Below are positions 1-8,457 of a DNA stretch of 64,000 nucleotides, piece by piece. How positions within the stretch are numbered: position 1 is the stretch's first letter; each line of letters begins with the position of its first letter. The notes under the pieces were generated by a model. It saw only the letters and a list, made by a program, of their open reading frames with translations. It was not told the origin of the DNA and searched no databases. Source of the stretch: Gemmatimonadota bacterium (GTDB taxonomy: Bacteria; JAAXHH01); assembly GCA_009838645.1 (NCBI GenBank), contig VXRC01000049.1, positions 310,001 through 374,000 on the forward strand, in the 5' to 3' direction. Position numbers and translations under genes: made by a program.

Positions 1-790
1 TGTACACATATCCGCCGTCGACCAGCAGGTCCCGGCCCTCGACCAGGGTCGCCCCGATCTCGTGCGCCAGGTAGATGTGCTCGTAAAACGCCGCATTGTA
101 TACGCCGGGCGTCAGCAGCACCACGCAGGGATCGTCTTCCCCGCGAGGCGCGAGTTCCTTAAGCGTTTCGCGGAGCAGGCGCCCGTACTGCTCGACTTCC
201 CGCACCCGGCAGCTGCGGTAAAGCCGGCGCAGGTTGGCCTTGACCGCTTTCCGGTTGGCGACCATGTAGGATACGCCGGACGGCACGCGCAGGTTGTCCT
301 CGAGCACGTGGAATCCTTCATTCGTGCGGACCAGGTCGGTGCCGCAGACCGCAACATACGTCCCGTGCGGCACGGGCACCCCCCGCATTTCGACGCGGTA
401 CTGGGGACAGCCGCGCACCAGGTCGACCGGGACGACACCGTCTTCGACAATACGGGCGGGACCGTATACATCGGCGAGAAACCGGTTCAACGCCTTCAGC
501 CGCTGGGCAAGTCCGGCTTCGAGCTGCCGCCATTCTTCGGCGGGCAGGATCCGGGGCAGGCAGTCGACGGGCATGATGCGCTCGCCGGCTTCATCTCCGC
601 CGTATACCGTAAACGTGATGCCTTCGCTGGAAAAGGAATGCGTGACCCGTTCCTGCATGCGAACGAGTTCTTCGACGGGAAGCCGGAGCAGTGATTCGTG
701 CAGACTGCGGCAATGAGCGCGCGGCGTACCGTCAGGGAGGAACATCTCGTCGTAGAAAGCGCTATCCAGGTCGTATGCGTCGAAATCCAT
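1..790 (-). CDS. Circularly permuted ATP-grasp type 2 protein (3' end cut by window edge)
   Basis: An open frame runs from the ATG at 788-790 down to the window edge with no stop, giving about 263 residues of the N-terminal part. The start reads MDFDAYDLDSAFYDEMF. Inside are stretches typical of the DUF404/DUF407 circularly permuted ATP-grasp family, such as HSFSSEGITFTVYG, FLADVYGP, EDNLRVPSGVSYM and AFYEHIYLA. Members of this family are often encoded with an alpha-E protein and a transglutaminase-like protein and are thought to form peptide-like bonds, but the substrate is unknown. The downstream partners would lie to the left of the window. The gene is divergent from the metal/SPFH locus. 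The family call is from remembered motifs and is fairly secure; the function is not. Confidence 0.85.
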   Translation of the reverse strand, partial: MDFDAYDLDSAFYDEMFLPDGTPRAHCRSLHESLLRLPVEELVRMQERVTHSFSSEGITFTVYGGDEAGERIMPVDCLPRILPAEEWRQLEAGLAQRLKALNRFLADVYGPARIVEDGVVPVDLVRGCPQYRVEMRGVPVPHGTYVAVCGTDLVRTNEGFHVLEDNLRVPSGVSYMVANRKAVKANLRRLYRSCRVREVEQYGRLLRETLKELAPRGEDDPCVVLLTPGVYNAAFYEHIYLAHEIGATLVEGRDLLVDGGYVY

Positions 791-871
791 TACGAGGGTC
801 TCCGTCTCCGATCGTCGGACCCGTGAAATCCCTGTACTGGAATCGCAAGGCTTGAAGCGGTCTGGGTTTGA

Positions 872-938
872 CCCTCACGCCTTGCTCATGCAATGCTCAT
901 ATCTTGCTCATGCTTTACACCGGCTAACATGTTATATT
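872..938 (+). promoter_or_regulatory. Four 11-bp-spaced direct repeats next to a TATATT -10 box
   Basis: The tetramer CTCA starts at 874, 885, 896 and 907, exactly 11 bp apart. The last three copies extend to TGCTCATG, TGCTCATA and TGCTCATG. Direct repeats at 11-bp spacing are the usual site architecture for OmpR/PhoB-type winged-helix response regulators. A TATATT -10-like box lies at 933-938 with no good -35, which would fit an activator-dependent promoter. On the other strand the array is about 80-120 bp upstream of the ATP-grasp start. No winged-helix regulator is encoded in the window, so the binding protein is unknown. The periodicity is seen directly; the regulatory reading is inference. 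Confidence 0.45.
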
Positions 939-1063
939 GGGTCATGCGGCAGATCAAGGGGAAGTCTGCCGCGTGTTCAACGCCCGGCCGGCATGAATGC
1001 GGAATACGGTGCGGTATTCGGCCGGATCGATCGCGAACCTGCTTTCCGTTATGTACATTTCTA

Positions 1064-1091
1064 TTGCACTTTCAGGTTCTCTCGGTATAAT
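1064..1091 (+). promoter_or_regulatory. Sigma-70-type promoter of the permease/SPFH/CopA locus
   Basis: TTGCAC at 1064-1069, a 16-bp spacer and a perfect TATAAT at 1086-1091. It predicts transcription from about 1098 and a leader of about 125 nt before the ATG at 1224. An inverted repeat, GAACCTG (1035-1041) and CAGGTTC (1073-1079), has one arm inside the spacer, so a repressor or activator could act here. No other plus-strand gene lies between this promoter and 1224. Confidence 0.6.
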
Positions 1092-1223
1092 CACTTTTAC
1101 ACGTATCATCCGCGCGAATCCTTTGATGATATCCGTTGCTTCAGTCTGATCGTCCTGCATTCACGACCTGAGAAATAAGAACCCGAGGTTTCCGCGTCAG
1201 TCAAAACAGCGGGAGATGTATTG

Positions 1224-3548
1224 ATGGGCGTTACGCTGGCGAATTCACTTACCGCGTATTTCGACTTCATCTGGATGTCGTTCCTGTTGCTGGGGCCGAT
1301 GCTGATCCTGGGTCTGCTGCTCTCCGGCCTGATCCACGTGTTCATCTCCCGGGAAGCGATCCTCAAATGGCTCCAGGACGACAGCCTCCGGTCGGTCTCC
1401 GTCAGTTCCGCGGTTGGCGTGCCGGTCCCCCTCTGCAGCTGTTCCGTCGTTCCCGTCGTGGCCGAAATGCGCCGGAAGGGCGCTTCCCGGTCGTCCTGCA
1501 TGGCCTTCCTGATCACCGCGCCGGAAACCGGAGCGGACTCCATCCTCGTCACCAACGCGTTTTTCGGGTTCATCGCCGCCGTGGTACGCCCCGCCATCAG
1601 TTTCATAACGGCCGTCGTGGCGGGCATCTTCTGCATTGGTCTGATCCGGGACGACAGCGGTGAAGTCAAACCGGGCGAGGAAGATCACGACCATCACAGC
1701 CATGATCACGACCACCACGGCCATGACCACGATCACGACCACGATCATGAACACGCGGTCCACGATCCGTTGATATCGGACAAGGACGACTGCTACGTCA
1801 GTCCCGCCGCCATGAAGGTCCTGATGGCGCGATGGATCAAGAGTATAACCACCGTGGCCTCCACCTGGAAGTTCGGATCGTGGATCAAACCCGAATTCTA
1901 CCGCGAAATCGCCGGGGAACAGGCGAAAAAGTCCAGTGAGGCCGTCAAAGTGGACCGGGTGGCGGAGGAATATCCCGGTCTCGATTTCAAGAAGATCGTC
2001 AAACACATCATGCACTACGGCTTTGTAGAGATCGCCGACGATATCCTCTTCGCGCTGCTCGTCGGCATCGCACTGGGCGGCGTGCTCTTTCTCGTCATTC
2101 CGGCCGACCTGATGTCGAACGAGTACGCGCGCTGGCTGTCCTACCCCGTCATGATCATCGTAGGCGTGCCCCTCTACATTTGCGCTTCGGCCAGCACCCC
2201 GATAGCGGCCGCGCTGGTAGCCCGAGGCGTGAGCCCCGGCGCCGCGCTGATATTCCTGATGACCGGACCGGCTACCAACACGAGCACCATCGCCATCATC
2301 ATGAGCCAATTCGGTGCGCGTTTCGCGGCCATCTACGTGACCACCGTCATCGTGGTTACGGCCGTGATCGGCATCGCCATCGATTTCATGCTGCTGGCGA
2401 CGGGCTTCGCGATTTCGGTCAACCTGCTCCCTTCCGAATCCCCCGCGATCCAGTTCATCCAGTGGGGCGGCGCGATCTTATTAATCGCGCTGATCCTCTG
2501 GCGGTACCGCGCGGGCGCCATGCGCAGAGGGTACGAAGACATGATGGTCAACGTCCGTCCGTTGTCCAGGCCCTGGCGCAACGCCTGGAAGCGGCTGACG
2601 CGGGACCGGTCCTTCCGGGGTACGGTCTCGCCCGCCACGCCGCTGGGCATGATGCTCTGGGGCCTGCTGCTGGTCCTGTTCCTCGGCAGCGGGTTCACGA
2701 CCGTGCCGCCCGGGCACGTCGGATACGGCCTGTTGTTCGGACAGGTATACTGGAAAGACCTGCAACCCGGGCTGCACTACCTGGCGCCCCGCCCCCTGGT
2801 GCGGGTGGACAAGTGGCCGGTCAAGGAAGTGAAGTCCATCATGTCCGACACCCCGTACGAGTACGTATCGGGCGACCTGAACATGCTCACGCTCACCCTG
2901 GACGTACAGTACCGCGTGAAAGACCCGTACACTTACCATTATCGTACGATCGACCCGGAGGAGATCATTGAAGACGCGGTCCGCGAGCACCTGCGCACTT
3001 TCATCAATGCCCGCGACCTCGATCGCCTGCTTACCGCATACCGGGCGGACATGGTCGACGAACTGACGAATCTCTTCGTCGTGGACGCCGAGATGCATGG
3101 AGACAAGACCATTCTAAGCACTGTCGATCTCGTGAAGGTAAGCCTGCTGGACATCACTCCGGCCGCGGAAGCGATGAACTCGTTCCGGGAGATCTCCAGC
3201 GCCCAGGAAGACCGGGAGCGGATCATCGTCAACGCGCAGAGGTTCATGGTCTCCCTGGTGCCGCGTGCCTACGGCAACGCCGAGTATGAAAGAGAGCAGG
3301 CCGATGGAGAGGCTTTCAGGAAGGTGGCGACCTCCGCGGCGGAAGCGGATGCCATCCTGGTCATTTCATCGGCGATGCGGACGGCGCCGGAAGTCCTCAG
3401 GAACATGCTCTGGCGCGAGAAGCTGGAAACCGCACTCGCGGGGAACCCCAAGATCATCGTGCCCAACCGACAGAGTTTCAACAAGGTCGCGATCTGGAAG
3501 AAGAGAACGGCGGAGGCCGCCGCCCCGGACGGCCACGACAGGAGGTAA
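1224..3548 (+). CDS. Fusion of a DUF318/ArsP-type metal permease with an HflK-like SPFH domain
   Basis: About 774 residues with two parts that are normally separate proteins. Residues 1-430 are a polytopic permease of the YraQ/ArsP group (closest to the SO_0444 Cu/Zn efflux type). They carry a PLCSCSVVP cysteine motif near residue 70, a repeat-like second half with PLYICASASTPIAAAL near 317, and a cytoplasmic-loop His/Asp cluster at about 156-178, as expected for a metal-handling transporter. After a basic linker, a new membrane helix at about 475-492 leads into a full SPFH/band-7 domain, GFTTVPPGHVGYGLLFGQ onward, whose C-terminal part resembles HflK. ATG 1224 is preferred over the adjacent TTG at 1221 because GGGAG at 1211-1215 is 8 nt upstream. 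The next gene's Shine-Dalgarno overlaps this stop, so the genes are cotranscribed. The transported ion is inferred. Confidence 0.85.
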   Translation: MGVTLANSLTAYFDFIWMSFLLLGPMLILGLLLSGLIHVFISREAILKWLQDDSLRSVSVSSAVGVPVPLCSCSVVPVVAEMRRKGASRSSCMAFLITAPETGADSILVTNAFFGFIAAVVRPAISFITAVVAGIFCIGLIRDDSGEVKPGEEDHDHHSHDHDHHGHDHDHDHDHEHAVHDPLISDKDDCYVSPAAMKVLMARWIKSITTVASTWKFGSWIKPEFYREIAGEQAKKSSEAVKVDRVAEEYPGLDFKKIVKHIMHYGFVEIADDILFALLVGIALGGVLFLVIPADLMSNEYARWLSYPVMIIVGVPLYICASASTPIAAALVARGVSPGAALIFLMTGPATNTSTIAIIMSQFGARFAAIYVTTVIVVTAVIGIAIDFMLLATGFAISVNLLPSESPAIQFIQWGGAILLIALILWRYRAGAMRRGYEDMMVNVRPLSRPWRNAWKRLTRDRSFRGTVSPATPLGMMLWGLLLVLFLGSGFTTVPPGHVGYGLLFGQVYWKDLQPGLHYLAPRPLVRVDKWPVKEVKSIMSDTPYEYVSGDLNMLTLTLDVQYRVKDPYTYHYRTIDPEEIIEDAVREHLRTFINARDLDRLLTAYRADMVDELTNLFVVDAEMHGDKTILSTVDLVKVSLLDITPAAEAMNSFREISSAQEDRERIIVNAQRFMVSLVPRAYGNAEYEREQADGEAFRKVATSAAEADAILVISSAMRTAPEVLRNMLWREKLETALAGNPKIIVPNRQSFNKVAIWKKRTAEAAAPDGHDRR

Positions 3549-3554
3549 AGGCAA

Positions 3555-4448
3555 ATGACCGGTAAAGGACGTGGTATCCGGAGGGCCATTGTCGCGCTCG
3601 TGCTGGCGGCGATCGTCTACGACTGTTTCTACGTGATCAACGAGACCCAGCAAGGGGTCCTGACGAACTTCGGCCGGATTTCTCCTCCGGTGAAGCAGCC
3701 GGGACTGCACGTCAAGTGGCCCCGCCCGATCTCGAAAGTCTACAAGGTAGACCGAAGGCTGCAGACGTTGACCGATGTGTCCCATGAACTGATTACCGAA
3801 GACCAGAAGAATATCCTGATCAGCGGCTACCTGCTCTGGCGTATCGTGGATCCCATTCTCTACGTGGAGGCGATTCGTACCGGCGAAAACGCCACTGAAA
3901 GACTGCGGGACCTCTATCTGTCGAGCAGCGGGATCGTAATCAGCAACAAGGCCCGGGACGCCTTCATCAGCCTCGGGCTGGAACATGAAGACCTGCATGA
4001 AGCGGCCCGTGACATACTCGGCAACGTCGCGCCGATCGCCAGTGCGAACTACGGCATCGAGGTACTGAAAGCCGGGATCATCGAGTATACGCTTCCCGTG
4101 GAGAACCGCCCGGCCGTGATTCAGCGCATGATCTCGGAGCGCGCGCGCATCGCGGCCCGATACCGGAGCGAGGGCGAAGAGATGGCCATACGCATCGAAG
4201 CGCTGGCGATCAACGAACACGAGAAGCTCATGGCGGAAGCCCACGCGGAAGCCACGGCCATTCTCGGCGAGGCCGAGGCGGAAGCGATGGCGCTGCTCGG
4301 CAGGGCCTATCGGAATGACCCGGCTTTCTACCGGTTCATCCGTGCACTCGACAGTTACGACCTGATTATCGACAAGAACACGACCCTCATGCTGCCGGCC
4401 GACAACGAGCTGTTCAGGTACCTGGACAGCCGAACGGTTCCCCGGTAA
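3555..4448 (+). CDS. HflC-like SPFH membrane protein
   Basis: A 297-residue protein with one N-terminal membrane anchor (about residues 9-25), an SPFH/band-7 domain starting NETQQGVLTNFGRI, and an Ala/Glu-rich coiled coil at about 215-255. The end, RNDPAFYRFIRALDSYD followed by LPADNELFRYL, is the typical HflC C-terminus. In E. coli HflC and HflK form a periplasm-facing complex that surrounds and restrains FtsH. A GGAGG at 3541-3545, overlapping the previous stop, sets the start. The gene lies between an SPFH-fused permease and an HflK-like gene, giving three SPFH modules in a row. FtsH is not in the window, so the partner protease is unproven, and a metal-related role is suggested only by the neighbours. 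Confidence 0.85.
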   Translation: MTGKGRGIRRAIVALVLAAIVYDCFYVINETQQGVLTNFGRISPPVKQPGLHVKWPRPISKVYKVDRRLQTLTDVSHELITEDQKNILISGYLLWRIVDPILYVEAIRTGENATERLRDLYLSSSGIVISNKARDAFISLGLEHEDLHEAARDILGNVAPIASANYGIEVLKAGIIEYTLPVENRPAVIQRMISERARIAARYRSEGEEMAIRIEALAINEHEKLMAEAHAEATAILGEAEAEAMALLGRAYRNDPAFYRFIRALDSYDLIIDKNTTLMLPADNELFRYLDSRTVPR

Positions 4449-4464
4449 AACGAGCGCTGATTCC

Positions 4465-5799
4465 ATGACAAACGAAAACCGGCCTCTACCCTATAGCACG
4501 CGCGTCATCTACGCCCTGTTCGATTCGGCCCGGGCCTTCGGCTGGAACCGGCTGTTCTGGAGCCTGGCCGCCCTGGCCGTCGCCGCGGTGATGGCGAGTG
4601 GGTTCTATATCGTCAAAAAAGAAGAACAGGGCGTCCTCGTGCGGTTCGGCAAAGTGGTGGACGAAAACATCGGCCCCGGTATCCATTACTGCGTGCCGTT
4701 CATCTATGAAACCCACATCCGCAAGGTAAAGCGCATCGTCCGCGTGCCCATCGCAAGCGAAGCAACGATGGGGGATACGCACGTCACGTTGTTGTCCGGC
4801 GACACGAACCTGGTCGAGCTGGACGTTGCCGTGCAGTACAAGATCGATAACCTGCGAAGCTACCTCTTCGCGGTTACGGACCCGACGATGCTGATGACCA
4901 TGATCGTGCGGGAGGAAATGGTCAACATCGTGGGGCAGAACTTCATCGACCTGATCCTGACGTCCAACCGGAGTATCATCGAGCGCCACCTCCATGACTA
5001 CCTCGCAGGACGCCTGGAGGCGATCGACATCGGCATCGAGCTGGTCGACCTGAACATCGTGGACATCCGACCCATCGAGGAGACCGTGGAAGCGTTCCGG
5101 GACGTCAATGACGCCATATCAGAACGTATGCAGTCCATCAGCAACGCCAATCAGCGCAGGGAGAAGCTCATCGCCCGGACGAAAGGGCAGACGGAAGCGA
5201 TCATCATGGATGCCCGGGCCACGGCGCGGGAACGGGTCCTCCAGGCCGAGAGCAGCGCCGGCGCTTTCACCATGCTGCTGGCCGAATACCGAAGGCAGCC
5301 GGCCCAGGTCGGTATCACCCGGTACTGGCAGCGCATGCGCACGATCTTTGCCGAGGCGAACCTGGCGGCGGTCAATCCCGGCAACGACGCGAATATCGAG
5401 GTCAATCTCATCGACGAAGGATCGGGACTGACGCCCGCCGACCTGGCTTTCGATTCACCGGGCGCCCTGGCCGCTTCCGGTCCCGACTCCCTGGACAGGC
5501 CGGTTTTTTCAACGCTTCCACCGGATATACACCGTTATGAGAACATCGACCGGGATGGATTCCTCATCGATGGAAGGTTCCATAGCCGCAACACGGAGCG
5601 GGATCATCTTCCGGTGGCCGCGCCTCGATCGCTCATTTTCGACACGCCGTCCATTTTCAGCCACGGCCACGTAACGACCAGCAGCATAGACGAGGCGAGT
5701 CAGACCGGTGAAAAAGCGCTGGCCGAGACCATGCACGAAGATGAAAGCGAAGAAGAAAAAACGGGTACCGAAGGGAGCCAAAGTGATCCAAAGCAATAG
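4465..5799 (+). CDS. HflK-like SPFH membrane protein with long acidic tail
   Basis: A 444-residue protein. It has a cytoplasmic N-terminus, a membrane helix at about residues 29-47 and an SPFH domain beginning VKKEEQGVLVRFGKVVDENI. The C-terminal helix (ARATARERVLQAESSAG, then EYRRQPAQVGITRYWQRM) matches the HflK pattern. About 130 residues follow the usual HflK end, finishing in a Glu/Lys-rich segment; this tail is atypical and its role is not evident. It starts 16 nt after the HflC-like stop. It probably forms hetero-oligomers with the HflC-like protein and perhaps with the SPFH domain of the permease fusion; that is inference from family and operon. Confidence 0.85.
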   Translation: MTNENRPLPYSTRVIYALFDSARAFGWNRLFWSLAALAVAAVMASGFYIVKKEEQGVLVRFGKVVDENIGPGIHYCVPFIYETHIRKVKRIVRVPIASEATMGDTHVTLLSGDTNLVELDVAVQYKIDNLRSYLFAVTDPTMLMTMIVREEMVNIVGQNFIDLILTSNRSIIERHLHDYLAGRLEAIDIGIELVDLNIVDIRPIEETVEAFRDVNDAISERMQSISNANQRREKLIARTKGQTEAIIMDARATARERVLQAESSAGAFTMLLAEYRRQPAQVGITRYWQRMRTIFAEANLAAVNPGNDANIEVNLIDEGSGLTPADLAFDSPGALAASGPDSLDRPVFSTLPPDIHRYENIDRDGFLIDGRFHSRNTERDHLPVAAPRSLIFDTPSIFSHGHVTTSSIDEASQTGEKALAETMHEDESEEEKTGTEGSQSDPKQ

Positions 5800-6964
5800 C
5801 GTGATCCCCGGCAACAGACTGTTCGGCCTTGTGTCACTTGCGGCCGCGCTCGTCATCGCTGCGCTGGCGCATCCTGCGCCGGTCCGGGCGGAGACCGGCG
5901 TAACCTCCGAAGCCATCGTGTTCGGCCAGAGCGCGTGCTTCACAGGTCCCAACCGCAACCTGGGCCTGTACTACCGGGCGGGCATCCTTTCGGCATTCGA
6001 AGAACTGAACCGCGCAGGCGGCATCAACGGAAGAACGCTCAGGCTGCTTTCGCTGGACGATGGGTATGAACCCGAGCAGGCCGCCGCCAACGCCGAGCGG
6101 TTTGCGGCGGAGAACGACGTGTTCGCGGTGATCGGCGGCGTAGGAACGCCGACCGCCAAGCGAATCGCTCCCGTGCTGCGCAGTGCCGACATCCCCTTTG
6201 TCGGGCCCTTCACCGGTGCGGATTTTCTCCGCAATTTCGACCGGTTCCCCAACGTCGTCAACCTGCGGGCGGCGTATCTGGACGAAGTCGTGACCATGGT
6301 CGATTACATCGTAAACGACCTGGGCAAGAACCGGTTCGGCGTGATTTACCAGGACGATTCCTTCGGCCGATCGGTACTGAAGAACTTCCAGATCGCCCTC
6401 GAAGCCCATGACCTCCCGATACTTGCCAAGACCGCCCATTCGCGGAATACCCACGCGGTCCACGCGGGCCTGTTCATGATCTCCAAGGCAGACCTCGACG
6501 CCATATTGATCGTGGGGTCGTACGCCGCGAACTCCGAGATCATCAACCTGTCCCACTCGCTGGGTCACGACTACATCGTGGCAAATCTCTCTTTCGTCCT
6601 TTCCCAGGAACTGAAAATGATGGTGGAAAACCGCAGTGAAAGGATCCTGGTGACCGAGGTGATTCCGGATCCGAACAGCAACAGCAGCCGGATCGCACGA
6701 CGGTTCAGAAACGCGTTGCGGCCGGAATACGGCCAGGCTGAATCCGTGGCAACCCTGGTGAACGAGGTGGCTTTCGAAGGCTACATCCTGGGTAGATACG
6801 TCATCGACGTGCTCGAACGCATGGGCGGCGAATTGACAAGGGAGCATTTCCTGAGTGTCGCGCTGTCGCCCGAAAAAGTCATGCTGGACGACTGGAGCCT
6901 GGAATTTCCGCCGGGTACGAATACCGGATCCACCTATATCCGGCTCACCAACCTGGGCGAATAA
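5783..6964 (+). CDS. Periplasmic branched-chain amino acid-type ligand-binding protein (orphan receptor)
   Basis: A type I periplasmic binding protein of about 393 residues (Leu/Ile/Val-binding fold). The signal peptide is around LFGLVSLAAALVIAALA with cleavage near VRA. The mature part opens TSEAIVFGQSACFTGPNRNLG and has the family segments GGINGRTLRLLSLDDGYEP and FAVIGGVGTPTAKRIAPVL. The GTG at 5783 is chosen because AAGGGAG (5771-5777) sits 5 nt upstream and the signal peptide then begins near the N-terminus; in-frame starts at 5708 and 5741 are possible. It overlaps the HflK-like gene by 17 nt. No ABC permease or ATPase is nearby. It is a clear paralogue of the protein at 12935-14146, which sits beside a histidine kinase, so a sensory role is more likely than uptake. 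Confidence 0.85.
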   Translation: MIQSNSVIPGNRLFGLVSLAAALVIAALAHPAPVRAETGVTSEAIVFGQSACFTGPNRNLGLYYRAGILSAFEELNRAGGINGRTLRLLSLDDGYEPEQAAANAERFAAENDVFAVIGGVGTPTAKRIAPVLRSADIPFVGPFTGADFLRNFDRFPNVVNLRAAYLDEVVTMVDYIVNDLGKNRFGVIYQDDSFGRSVLKNFQIALEAHDLPILAKTAHSRNTHAVHAGLFMISKADLDAILIVGSYAANSEIINLSHSLGHDYIVANLSFVLSQELKMMVENRSERILVTEVIPDPNSNSSRIARRFRNALRPEYGQAESVATLVNEVAFEGYILGRYVIDVLERMGGELTREHFLSVALSPEKVMLDDWSLEFPPGTNTGSTYIRLTNLGE

Positions 6965-6988
6965 CAACCTGCAAGCGAGGTACGGCCA

Positions 6989-7477
6989 TTGAAGAAGGTA
7001 GATGAGTTCACCGTCGAGGAAATCGGCGAGGAGTGGCTGCGCGAGCTATACAAGGTCGTTGCGCTCCGACGCGGCACCATGTTCAGGATGATCACCGAAT
7101 CGGCCCGCCTCCTGTTGTTCGGCAATGCGGGCGGCGCCGCGCTGATCATCGGTTTCATGAGCACGGCGACGGGCGACCAGGGATCCTCCTACCACTGGTT
7201 CAGCCTGTTTTCGCTACTCGCCTTCGCCCTGGGCACCCTGGCCTCCGCCATGACGATGATCCTGGTGGCCGTGGTTTCCGTGAAGGAAACCCACGGCGCC
7301 GAGAAAGGGCTGAAGCGATTCGTCGACGGTGAGATAAACCGGTCGCAGGTCATGTTTACCATCGAAGAACAGACTTTCCGCCTCGCGGATTCGGCCACCG
7401 TTTCCGGGGTCGTAAGCGCGTTGGGGTTCATGGTCGGCGGCCTGATCACCATTGCCCTGCTCATGATTTTCTTCTAG
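6989..7477 (+). CDS. Small multi-pass membrane protein of unknown function
   Basis: A 162-residue protein I do not recognise. A charged N-terminal segment (about 45 residues) is followed by hydrophobic stretches at about 47-60, 68-92 and 140-162, with a hydrophilic section between the last two. It starts at TTG 6989 with GCGAGG at 6975-6980. It lies 24 nt after the ligand-binding protein and ahead of the ZIP transporter, so it is probably in the same operon. It could be an accessory subunit of one of the transporters or of the SPFH assembly; nothing in the sequence decides this. Confidence 0.7.
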   Translation: MKKVDEFTVEEIGEEWLRELYKVVALRRGTMFRMITESARLLLFGNAGGAALIIGFMSTATGDQGSSYHWFSLFSLLAFALGTLASAMTMILVAVVSVKETHGAEKGLKRFVDGEINRSQVMFTIEEQTFRLADSATVSGVVSALGFMVGGLITIALLMIFF

Positions 7478-7557
7478 GACCTTATGGCGCCGTCCCGACA
7501 TCCTCTGTCGTCCAGGTCAATGCCAACTCCGGTCAACGTCAGGACCCGTCCAACGAG

Positions 7558-8430
7558 ATGAACGATATCTTGCTGTTACTCCTCGCGTATTCGACGGCGA
7601 TCCTCGCCGTGTCCCTTCTCGGCGGCAAGCTTTCGGCCATCGTCACCATGACCCACACCCGGACGCAACTGGTCATGAGTCTCGTGGCGGGGTTTCTCCT
7701 GGGCGTCGCCATGTACCATCTGCTGTTGCACAGCCTCGAAGATATCCCCGGTCCGCATGCCGGTGAAATCGCCGTGGGTTGCGCGGTACTGGGCGTCATC
7801 ATGATCATCGTACTGCTGCGTATCTTCCGGTTTCATCAGCACGAACCAGACCAGGAAGCGGTCCGGATACCGGATCACCATGACCACCACGACCACCAGG
7901 GTGCGATGGACGTCAATCCCCGAAGCGTGTTCGGCGTCGCCACGGGCCTCGGCCTGCATACCATCACCGAGGGGATCGCCCTCGGCGCCAGCATGCGCGT
8001 CGGCTTGATGCACGACGGGGGCACGATGCTCGCGGGACTGGGCGTGTTTCTTGCGATCATGCTGCATAAGCCCCTGGACGCGTACTCCATCATCGGACTG
8101 ATGCGGGTATCCGGTTACGGGAACCGGACCTGCACGCTGACCAACATCGGTTTCGCCCTGCTTTGTCCGCTCGTCACCATATTGACCTTTTTCGGCGTCG
8201 GCCTCCTGAGTCAACTCGACGAACTGCACGTCGTGGGTTACGTCATGGCCTTCGCCGCCGGTGTTTTCCTGTGCATTTCACTGAGCGACCTGCTGCCCGA
8301 GATCCAGTTTCACAGCCATGACCGCGGCATTCTCATCCTGGCCTTCCTGATCGGCATCGGTCTCGCGTACGCTCTTTTCCATTTCGAATCCGAGACCATG
8401 CACGGGCTGGACACGTTGCATTCCCACTAG
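7558..8430 (+). CDS. ZIP-family divalent metal transporter
   Basis: A 290-residue polytopic protein. HTITEGIALG matches the HxxxEG motif of transmembrane helix IV of ZIP transporters, and MLHKPLDAYSI matches the following metal-site helix. A His/Asp cluster (HHDHHDHQG) lies in the loop between helices III and IV, as in many zinc or iron ZIP proteins. ZIP proteins usually import zinc, iron or manganese into the cytoplasm; the metal cannot be told here. The Shine-Dalgarno is weak. An 80-nt gap separates it from the small membrane protein. The next gene, copA, follows by 27 nt. Pairing an importer-type carrier with efflux-type genes is notable, and the operon may control more than one metal. Confidence 0.85.
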   Translation: MNDILLLLLAYSTAILAVSLLGGKLSAIVTMTHTRTQLVMSLVAGFLLGVAMYHLLLHSLEDIPGPHAGEIAVGCAVLGVIMIIVLLRIFRFHQHEPDQEAVRIPDHHDHHDHQGAMDVNPRSVFGVATGLGLHTITEGIALGASMRVGLMHDGGTMLAGLGVFLAIMLHKPLDAYSIIGLMRVSGYGNRTCTLTNIGFALLCPLVTILTFFGVGLLSQLDELHVVGYVMAFAAGVFLCISLSDLLPEIQFHSHDRGILILAFLIGIGLAYALFHFESETMHGLDTLHSH

Positions 8431-8457
8431 CATCACCCCGCACCGCGAGCAGCGCCC

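Noticed and set aside
885-912. TGCTCAT repeats as a possible short CRISPR-like array
   Set aside because: Units are only 11 bp apart with no spacers; a phased regulator site fits better.
954-1160. A 68-codon open frame on the minus strand in the 790-1224 gap
   Set aside because: It runs through the promoter and inverted repeat of the divergent locus, has no recognisable motif and only a weak AGG upstream.
852-1178. A 108-codon open frame on the plus strand in the same gap
   Set aside because: Composition unlike neighbours, no Shine-Dalgarno, and it spans both promoter elements.
1684-1764. GAC/CAC-rich tract that looks like a simple DNA repeat
   Set aside because: It is explained by the coding of a His/Asp metal-binding loop in the permease and keeps frame.
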